NCBI GenBank assembly: GCA_015522055.1
Contig: WAMZ01000009.1
Span: forward strand, 1 to 8,191
Length of the DNA stretch: 8,191 bases
Direction of reading: 5' to 3'
Origin: Candidatus Geothermarchaeota archaeon
Lineage (GTDB): Archaea > Thermoproteota > Nitrososphaeria > Geothermarchaeales > JDFR-13
In this document: positions 1 through 5,490 of the stretch, in pieces
How the letters are laid out: each line of letters starts with the position of its first letter
Numbering within the stretch: position 1 is the first letter of the stretch
Position numbers and translations under genes: made by a program
The notes under the pieces: generated by a model
What the model was told of the DNA's origin: nothing
The model's database searches: none
What the model saw: only the letters and a program-made list of their open reading frames with translations

Positions 1-247
1 CTACATCGATGGAGAAAAGATAGACCCATCCACAATAATCATTAGGAAAATGGGAGAAACGATAAGCATGGATGAATGGAGGGACGATAAGCCATTGGCG
101 CTAATCCCCGGCGAAACCATAGAGATAGTGATTCGTAGGCCGGGTGGCCTCAAGCCGGGGAAACATATAATTGAGATAAAGAACGCTGGAATAATCGGGT
201 TTGACACGACGATGGACCTAAGATTCATAGATAAGTTAGGTGAATAA
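1..247 (+). CDS. C-terminal part of a DUF6379-like protein (putative C-glycoside deglycosidase beta subunit), 5' truncated
   Basis: An open frame enters from the left edge (first full codon at base 2) and ends at TAA 245-247, giving the last 81 residues. It begins Y-I-D-G-E-K-I, continues through an M-D-E-W-R-D-D segment, and has an R-R-P-G-G-L-K-P-G-K-H strand pair followed by a short beta tail. From memory of the family, this order (xVDGEKI, an acidic stretch, then V-R-K-P-G-G-L-x-P-G-x-H) matches DUF6379, the small beta-sandwich subunit of bacterial C-glycoside deglycosidases. That subunit partners a TIM-barrel alpha subunit and cleaves 3-keto C-glycosides by elimination. An internal ATG at 50 would remove the conserved VDGEKI part, so the gene should start outside the window. 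A glycosidase gene follows directly, which fits sugar catabolism. The alternative is another beta-sandwich accessory protein, since G-L-x-P-G-x-H turns recur in such folds. The coding call is firm; the family call is moderate. Confidence 0.62.
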   Translation, partial: YIDGEKIDPSTIIIRKMGETISMDEWRDDKPLALIPGETIEIVIRRPGGLKPGKHIIEIKNAGIIGFDTTMDLRFIDKLGE

Positions 248-250
248 ATT

Positions 251-254
251 GGAG
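251..254 (+). promoter_or_regulatory. Ribosome binding site deciding the glycosidase start
   Basis: GGAG is complementary to the conserved CCTCC end of archaeal 16S rRNA. It lies nine bases before ATG 264 and just after the stop of the preceding gene. The competing GTG at 240 overlaps that gene by eight bases and has no purine-rich site before it. This favours ATG 264. Confidence 0.5.
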
Positions 255-263
255 CCACTAATT

Positions 264-2408
264 ATGTATAAAGACAATTGGGACTACCCAGTAATACTTG
301 GTGGAAAAAAAGCATTTATAGTCCTATCTAGAAGAGGCGTCCTATCCACCCCATGGAGCAGGTATGGACCCAAGATAGACTTCGGCGGGCTATACACCCC
401 ACCAATAAGAGCAACAGGCCCCATAATACCTCTAATCCAACTCAATGATAAGATAGAGAAACTAGGGGATCATGTAACTAAAAGCATGTATTTTGGGAGC
501 CACCTAGAGGCCTCCTACCTCGCATACGGAATAAAAATCAAATCAATATCATATGTTCCACATAGACTACCAGCAGCACTAATAGTATTTGACATAGAGA
601 GGTGTGTGGAGGAAGCTATAGAGCTTAAGTTATATCTCGAAACTTGGGGAGGCCCCCTTGAGCAGGATGGTATATTACCCGACAACACAGAAATCTATCT
701 CTACCAAGGAGGAGCCGCATATGAAGTAGATGAGTGGAGTGTAGTAGTCCAGTCAAATATAAAGCCCACCAACATCGAGCTTGACACAAGGGAATATAAG
801 AAGCCAGGCCCCATAAAGACATTACCAACGGCAAACCCCGATAAGATTAGGAACGCGATAATCACATGGAAACTAAATAAACTGGGAGAAGATGGGAAAA
901 TAGTTATGTCCATATCATCTAGTGATAAAGGGCTTGGGACAGCACTAAAATATTCAAGGGAGGCCATTAAAAACTGGGCATATTACCTAGAGGAAAATAT
1001 ACATAGATATAGAGACTATCTAGAGAATACACTATCAATAGAGACCCCATCCCCAGAGATAAACCTAGCATATAAACTGGCTAAAGCAGCCCTTGAGACA
1101 CTTAAGTCAGAGCAGCCAGAGATTGGGGTCGCGGCCGGATACCCATGGTTCGCGAGATTCTGGAGTAGAGACGCCGCATGGATAATACCGACACTACTAC
1201 TCATCGGGGACCACGGGACAGCCAGAGAATATATAGATATCTTCTTGAGATACCAGGCTAAGAGAGAATATAAAGTTCTAGGGGGCCTTAAAGGCGAAGT
1301 ACTAATGCATTATGGATATAAGTCCCTATTCTATTATGGAGCAGCAGACTCAACACTATATTACCCGATACTAATAAATAAATATCTAAAAACAACTGGG
1401 GATATTGAGTATGTCAAGAAAAGATGGAAGAAGATAATCAATTTAGTGGAATGGGGCTATTATAAGGATCTAGATGGAGACCAACTTATTGAGCATGAGC
1501 TCAGAGAACCAGCCAAATTCTTCTTCATAGACACAACACGGATGGATACAATATATAGAGGGATTAGGCCTATAGAGATACAGGCACTGTGGTCCGCAGC
1601 CCTAAGGAGCGCTGCGGAGATGGCAACCCAACTAGGAATTGATAAACAGGCTAAGAAATGGCTTAGGGAATCGGAGCAGGTTAAGCAGAAACTAATGGAT
1701 GAGTACTGGAATAGTAGAGAAGGCTACTTCTATGACAGGATACTAGGAGACGGCTCCAAGGATCCCTCCATCAGGCCCAATGCATTAATAGCACTATACC
1801 TACTCGACATCCCACGGGAACTAGCAATAAAAGCACTTGACAGGCTAAAAAAGCCGGACATACTTACACCCTGGGGTCTAAGGACATTGTCATCATACGA
1901 CATGAAATATGCCCCCGATAAGTACCACAATGGGATGGTGTGGCCCCTCGTGACTGGGTGGCTGGCCCTAGCCAACTACAAGTATGGTCGGAAAGATGAG
2001 GGGTATAGCCTGATAGAGACTATGGCGAGGCAGATAATTAGGGAGGGCGGGATGTATGCAGAGGTATACCGTGGAGATAGGGAGGAGCCACAATACTCTT
2101 GTATACTCCAAGCATGGTCCATAACACTATATATTCAATCTATAATTGAGGGCATGATGGGCATAGATATCGACTCAATAAACAACAGGCTATACCTTGA
2201 CCCAAAACCCCCAAATCAATGGAGCTGGATAATACTAAGAAATATAGCGGTTGGAGGGGCGAAACTAGATATAGACATGGACTTGAATAAAGGAATAATA
2301 GCTATATCAAATAGTGGCGACAAAAAGATAACAGTATCAATATGGGATTCAGAAATCGAGATGCCGCCCAAATCGAAGAAAGTTATTGAGAAACTAAACG
2401 TCGATTAA
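264..2408 (+). CDS. Glycoside hydrolase with GDE-type (alpha/alpha)6 barrel (amylo-alpha-1,6-glucosidase-like)
   Basis: A 714-residue cytoplasmic protein with no signal peptide or membrane segment. Residues ~1-245 look like a beta-sandwich domain; ~260-645 form a helical toroid; the last ~70 residues are a small beta domain. Glycogen-debranching C-terminal landmarks appear in the expected order: Y-P-W-F-x-R-x-W-S-R-D (293-303), A-A-D-S-T-L-Y (360-366), D-x-D-G-D (402-406), I-E-I-Q-A-L-W (437-443), R-P-N-A (504-507), G-L-R-T-L-S (538-543), Y-H-N-G-M-V-W-P (554-561), Y-A-E-V-Y-x-G-D, and Q-Y-S-C-x-L-Q-A-W-S (610-619). Known relatives cleave alpha-glucosidic linkages, including the alpha-1,6 branch of limit dextrins. 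The usual GDE N-terminal domains are not recognisable, so the substrate may not be glycogen; GH63-like or other clan members remain possible. ATG 264 was chosen for its GGAG site; GTG 240 would add eight residues. It lies 16 bases after the DUF6379-like gene, implying co-transcription. Family call strong, substrate uncertain. Confidence 0.85.
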   Translation: MYKDNWDYPVILGGKKAFIVLSRRGVLSTPWSRYGPKIDFGGLYTPPIRATGPIIPLIQLNDKIEKLGDHVTKSMYFGSHLEASYLAYGIKIKSISYVPHRLPAALIVFDIERCVEEAIELKLYLETWGGPLEQDGILPDNTEIYLYQGGAAYEVDEWSVVVQSNIKPTNIELDTREYKKPGPIKTLPTANPDKIRNAIITWKLNKLGEDGKIVMSISSSDKGLGTALKYSREAIKNWAYYLEENIHRYRDYLENTLSIETPSPEINLAYKLAKAALETLKSEQPEIGVAAGYPWFARFWSRDAAWIIPTLLLIGDHGTAREYIDIFLRYQAKREYKVLGGLKGEVLMHYGYKSLFYYGAADSTLYYPILINKYLKTTGDIEYVKKRWKKIINLVEWGYYKDLDGDQLIEHELREPAKFFFIDTTRMDTIYRGIRPIEIQALWSAALRSAAEMATQLGIDKQAKKWLRESEQVKQKLMDEYWNSREGYFYDRILGDGSKDPSIRPNALIALYLLDIPRELAIKALDRLKKPDILTPWGLRTLSSYDMKYAPDKYHNGMVWPLVTGWLALANYKYGRKDEGYSLIETMARQIIREGGMYAEVYRGDREEPQYSCILQAWSITLYIQSIIEGMMGIDIDSINNRLYLDPKPPNQWSWIILRNIAVGGAKLDIDMDLNKGIIAISNSGDKKITVSIWDSEIEMPPKSKKVIEKLNVD
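2405..2408. other. Shared TTAA palindrome carrying both convergent stop codons
   Basis: The plus-strand glycosidase stops with TAA at 2406-2408 and the minus-strand nucleoside phosphorylase stops with TAA read 2407-2405. The self-complementary TTAA supplies both. There is no intergenic room for a terminator, so each transcript must end inside the other gene's coding sequence. Confidence 0.95.
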
Positions 2409-3196
2409 AGCCTAGCCAAAACATCCAATGAATAGAGCAACATCCTCCTAATAATATCCACACCAGACGAATCATCCGAATCATCGGCCCTCAGGTCCCA
2501 CTCATCCCCCACGACATCACCAGCATAGAATAAGCATCCCAACTCAACACCCCTATAATTAGCTACGGCGAATAAGGCTGCGGCCTCCATATCAACACAT
2601 ATAGCCCCCATATCCATGAAAACCCTCCTCTTAAACTTAGTCTCCCTATATGGGGCGTCTGTGGTCCACACACCCCCAACAAAATAATCCACACCATTCT
2701 CACTCAACGTATCCCTAATAAGCCGCTGGATCATAGTGGATGGATAGGAATATGGACCTGGCTCCAAATAATGGTATGAGGTCCCCTCATCCCTAATCGC
2801 CTTATCCGGAACTATAAATGCCCACTTCGGGATATCACCTCTCAAGACACCAACCCCACCGAAATATACGAAATACCTCCCACCCCAAGCAATGGTACCC
2901 TCAAGAATTAATGTAGATAGTGGAGCCCCGACATCAAGATATCTAAACCCCATCTTAACACCACGATGTTCAAAAACATATATAGGATAATCTCTATGGA
3001 CCTCAACCAGTGTTAAGTCATAAAGCTCATCAAGGATATCCAATGCACCCGTATACCTAAAAGTCATTAAATACCTATCGGGTAAAGCCTCCCTATCTAT
3101 ACCCTTAACTCTAGCAACATAATCCACGAAAATATGGGGATCGGTTATACTCTCATCCTCAGGGCTACCAGCAAGTAAAGGTATACCCCACCTCAT
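2405..3196 (-). CDS. Nucleoside phosphorylase family protein (PNP/UDP family, uridine-phosphorylase-like)
   Basis: A 263-residue soluble protein of usual length for the PNP/UDP phosphorylase family (PF01048), which swaps phosphate for the base of purine or pyrimidine nucleosides in salvage. Landmarks: G-A-P-L-S-T in the phosphate/ribose region (90-95), R-D-E-G-T-S-Y-H-Y (135-143), a G-G-V-W-T-T-D-A-P-Y-R-E-T stretch (174-186), V-D-M-E-A-A-A-L (201-208), whose Met-Glu contacts ribose in the family, and a conserved G-D (226-227). Where many members have an R-x-G-T-x-G phosphate loop, this one reads Y-F-G-G-V-G (111-116), so the usual Arg is absent. The substrate cannot be told; a hydrolase is possible. 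ATG 3196 was preferred over TTG 3202, which would add two residues. It is transcribed alone, convergent with the glycosidase and divergent from the DUF72 genes. Confidence 0.85.
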   Translation of the reverse strand: MRWGIPLLAGSPEDESITDPHIFVDYVARVKGIDREALPDRYLMTFRYTGALDILDELYDLTLVEVHRDYPIYVFEHRGVKMGFRYLDVGAPLSTLILEGTIAWGGRYFVYFGGVGVLRGDIPKWAFIVPDKAIRDEGTSYHYLEPGPYSYPSTMIQRLIRDTLSENGVDYFVGGVWTTDAPYRETKFKRRVFMDMGAICVDMEAAALFAVANYRGVELGCLFYAGDVVGDEWDLRADDSDDSSGVDIIRRMLLYSLDVLARL

Positions 3197-3220
3197 ATCC
3201 AAGAAAAATATATTGACAGC

Positions 3221-3233
3221 AATAATACATATC
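3221..3233 (-). promoter_or_regulatory. Candidate TATA box of the nucleoside phosphorylase gene
   Basis: On the minus strand this reads GATATGTATTATT, centred about 30 bases before ATG 3196. Archaeal TATA boxes lie about 25-27 bases before the transcription start, so this would give a leader of only a few bases. No Shine-Dalgarno site precedes the ATG, which fits leaderless initiation. A second AT-rich stretch at 3204-3213 lies too close to the start to serve. Confidence 0.35.
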
Positions 3234-3289
3234 TACTACAAGTCCAAATAGAATACTTTAACAACACCCAACTTTATTCTGGAACGGCA

Positions 3290-3300
3290 GAAATATATAA
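3290..3300 (+). promoter_or_regulatory. Candidate TATA box of the DUF72 / S9 / GMC gene run
   Basis: GAAATATATAA is centred about 38 bases before ATG 3334. With normal archaeal spacing, transcription would begin near 3321-3325, leaving a leader of about 10 bases. No ribosome binding site precedes ATG 3334, in agreement with a short or absent leader on the first gene of a unit. Confidence 0.45.
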
Positions 3301-3333
3301 TCAATAAACCCGAATCAATTTATATTGTAGTCC

Positions 3334-4509
3334 ATGACTAAGCTATACATCGGGACCTCAGGCTGGAGCTACATAGACTGGGTAGGTATATTCTATAAGT
3401 CACCCGAGAGACTACTCAGCCAATACTGTAGATACTTCAAGACCGTGGAGATGGACTCATCCTTCTACACCATACCATCAATCGAGGTTATGAACGGGAT
3501 AGCCAGGACCATCCCCCATGGATTCAAGATGAGCCTGAAGATGCCACGCTATATAACCCATGAATCCCTACTAGGTAAGAAGGGTAAATTTGACGACATC
3601 CTGAAACAATTCTATAGGAATATCGAACCAATTTTAAGGAGAGGATCGGCAGCAGCAATATTAATTCAGCTCCCCCCAAAATTTGGGTATGACCCCGTAA
3701 CTCTGGAGAATTTCCTGAGTATATTGGATGATAGATATAGATATGCAGTTGAATTTAGAGAGCCCTCATGGCTAAAGCCCGAGACATATAAGCTGCTTGA
3801 AAGGTATAATGCAGCATACACCATAGTCGATGAGCCCCTCCTCCCACCCGAGGCCATAGTAACAACCGACATAGCATATATAAGGTGGCACGGGAGAGGC
3901 CGAAGACCTTGGTATAATTATAGGTATACAGACCATGAATTGAGGGAATGGATACCCAAAATAGAGGCCATAATGGACCAAGTAGATCATATATATGGAT
4001 ACTTCAATAACCACTTCCATGGATACGCTGTGGAAAATGCATTACAAATCCTAGATATGTTCGGTCTTCTAGATGAGAAGGGCAGGGAGGAACTTGAGAA
4101 GATCAAGAATAGATTGGATAAGCCATACATAAAGAAAAGGATGCTAAAAATGGATGAATACCTCATAGATACACTTGACCTCAAAGGGATCCTAGAATTA
4201 CTAACCGATAAAAAGAGGCTGGAGAGAGGCTTAAGGATAAGTGATAAAGAGCTACATTTTACTAGAGCGGACCCAGACCAAATAGTTGCAGATATACGGG
4301 ATTATAAAGTGATAATAGATTCCCAGGAGAGAATGATAATTCATAACTGTGGAGACTGGCAACGACTCCATATGGAGAAGAAACTATGCAAGCATCTAGT
4401 AAAGATTATAGTAGCCATACCCAGGGAAGATGCCCTAAATATCGTTAGGGACCTAGCCAAAAACATCGATTTATGGAGCTTCGAATACTTAGAGACACCA
4501 ACAACATAA
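3334..4509 (+). CDS. DUF72 (COG1801, YecE-like) TIM-barrel protein with C-terminal SWIM-like zinc finger
   Basis: A 391-residue soluble protein. Residues 1-240 carry the full DUF72 signature: Y-I-G-T-S-G-W-S-Y (5-13), T-V-E-M-D-S-S-F-Y (37-45), Q-L-P-P-K-F (112-117), V-E-F-R-E-P-S-W (139-146), V-D-E-P (165-168), Y-I-R-W-H-G-R (182-188), Y-N-Y-R-Y-T-D-H-E-L (194-203), and Y-F-N-N-H with G-Y-A-x-x-N-A (223-236). The family has a TIM-barrel fold and no settled biochemical role. Family members usually end soon after N-N-H...N-A; this one continues for ~150 residues. The tail is helical (245-300), then has a Y-K-V-I-I-D strand and H337-x-C339-x12-C352-x-H354 inside K-L-C-K-H-L-V-K. This matches the SWIM zinc-finger pattern C-x-C-xn-C-x-H with the first Cys replaced by His. 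SWIM domains bind DNA or protein. It is probably the first gene of a unit, with the next start 11 bases downstream. The DUF72 call is strong, the finger moderate. Confidence 0.9.
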   Translation: MTKLYIGTSGWSYIDWVGIFYKSPERLLSQYCRYFKTVEMDSSFYTIPSIEVMNGIARTIPHGFKMSLKMPRYITHESLLGKKGKFDDILKQFYRNIEPILRRGSAAAILIQLPPKFGYDPVTLENFLSILDDRYRYAVEFREPSWLKPETYKLLERYNAAYTIVDEPLLPPEAIVTTDIAYIRWHGRGRRPWYNYRYTDHELREWIPKIEAIMDQVDHIYGYFNNHFHGYAVENALQILDMFGLLDEKGREELEKIKNRLDKPYIKKRMLKMDEYLIDTLDLKGILELLTDKKRLERGLRISDKELHFTRADPDQIVADIRDYKVIIDSQERMIIHNCGDWQRLHMEKKLCKHLVKIIVAIPREDALNIVRDLAKNIDLWSFEYLETPTT

Positions 4510-4515
4510 GGGGAT
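4509..4515 (+). promoter_or_regulatory. Ribosome binding site of the second DUF72 gene
   Basis: AGGGGAT differs by one base from AGGTGAT, the complement of the archaeal 16S 3' end. It ends five bases before ATG 4521 and overlaps the last base of the preceding stop codon. It argues for ATG 4521 over the upstream ATG 4473, which lies inside the first DUF72 gene. Confidence 0.55.
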
Positions 4516-4520
4516 CTGCT

Positions 4521-5453
4521 ATGGAGCCCAAGCTATATATAGGTACAGGGGGATGGCAGTATTTCATCGTACCTGGCAGAGACCCATTGAAAGAATATAG
4601 TAGAATATTCGACTTCGTGGAGGTAAACTCGACATTCTATCAAGATATCCCCATCGAAACGGTTAGAAGCTGGCGAAGAAGAGTCCCACCACAATTCAAG
4701 TTTAGTGTAAGGGCGCACAAGACAGTCTCACATAAATATCTGCTAAAACCTACTCCAGAAGCCCTTAGGGCTATGGAGAGAACAATCGAGATAGCGGATA
4801 CATTAGATAGCGACATAATTGTAATAGAGACACCCAAACACCTTGAGATAACAAGAGATAGAATCAAAGAATTCATGGAGAGAGTCGGTGTAAGCGATAA
4901 ATATATAGCTATAGAGGCTAGAGGGGGAGTCACCAAAGAGGCCATGGAATATATGAAGAGAGACGATAGAATAATACCCATATATGATATAAGTAGGGGA
5001 GACCCGCCCTATCACCACAAAGAGATAAGTTATACCCGGGTATTCGGCAGTGGCAGACACAACATATATCAGTTTACCAATGATGAACTGAGAAGAATCT
5101 ATAGGAAAGCGACCAATGCACCAGTAAAGATGGTTCTGATAAGTTTCCACGGGGTTAGAATGTATACAGATGCAGGCAAACTAAGATATTATTATTTATA
5201 TAAAGACTTTCCACGCAATAAACCCCCCTACGGCATAGAGGCCGTAAAAGCGGAGCTAATGAAGGATATGAAGTTCCCAGCATCGAGGGAAGAAATAATA
5301 AGGCACGAAGGATGGAAGGTGGTGCCCCTAGACGAGAAGAGAGACATACATTTAGGAGATATATTGTCATGGCTCCCCCCAGGCACATATAAAAATGTAG
5401 ACGATGTTATAGAGAAGCTCGAGAAACACTGGCCACCAGCCCTAAAGAAATAA
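4521..5453 (+). CDS. Diverged DUF72-family protein with DUF2795-like C-terminal module
   Basis: A 310-residue soluble protein and diverged paralogue of its upstream neighbour. The opening L-Y-I-G-T-G-G-W-Q-Y (5-14) and F-V-E-V-N-S-T-F-Y (32-40) are typical DUF72. Later positions are not: Q-L-P-P becomes I-E-T-P-K (102-106), V-E-F-R becomes I-E-A-R (131-134), R-W-H-G-R becomes R-V-F-G-S-G-R-H (173-180), and the N-N-H stretch becomes S-F-H-G-V (208-212). If those residues form the active site, the chemistry has changed or been lost. Residues ~250-300 resemble DUF2795, a small helical module of unknown function: F-P-A-S-R-E-E-I-I, a basic stretch, then L-S-W-L-P-P-G-T-Y-K-N-V-D-D-V. ATG 4521 is supported by a ribosome binding site; ATG 4473 would overlap the previous gene by 37 bases. 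The 11-base gap implies co-transcription, so the two proteins may act together. Molecular function unknown. Confidence 0.85.
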   Translation: MEPKLYIGTGGWQYFIVPGRDPLKEYSRIFDFVEVNSTFYQDIPIETVRSWRRRVPPQFKFSVRAHKTVSHKYLLKPTPEALRAMERTIEIADTLDSDIIVIETPKHLEITRDRIKEFMERVGVSDKYIAIEARGGVTKEAMEYMKRDDRIIPIYDISRGDPPYHHKEISYTRVFGSGRHNIYQFTNDELRRIYRKATNAPVKMVLISFHGVRMYTDAGKLRYYYLYKDFPRNKPPYGIEAVKAELMKDMKFPASREEIIRHEGWKVVPLDEKRDIHLGDILSWLPPGTYKNVDDVIEKLEKHWPPALKK

Positions 5454-5490
5454 CCAGCTTAATCTATTGGCTCTACATATATCTAATTAT

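Larger units (their letters stand above)
3197..3333. promoter_or_regulatory. Divergent intergenic promoter region, AT-rich, no gene
   Basis: This 137-bp gap separates the starts of the minus-strand nucleoside phosphorylase and the plus-strand DUF72 gene. It is clearly richer in A and T than the flanking genes and must hold both promoters. I see no ORF, RNA gene or convincing operator palindrome in it. Confidence 0.7.

Noticed and set aside
1..258. Minus-strand open frame of 85 residues opposite the first gene
   Set aside because: The plus-strand frame carries a conserved family pattern; the minus frame is Ile/Ser/Pro-rich and shows nothing recognisable.
4473..4520. Upstream ATG giving a 16-residue longer second DUF72 protein
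   Set aside because: The extra residues lie inside the upstream gene and precede the conserved L-Y-I-G-T-G-G-W start of the family; ATG 4521 has a ribosome binding site.
5084..5093. ATGATGA next to CTGA, again C/D-box-like
   Set aside because: Only about two bases separate the boxes, leaving no guide, and it encodes N-D-E-L of the second DUF72 protein.
4640..5150. Two long open frames on the minus strand opposite the second DUF72 gene
   Set aside because: Their translations are low-complexity (Leu/Ser/Ile or Tyr-rich) with no recognisable motif, and the plus strand there has a convincing family match and start site. They are shadows.
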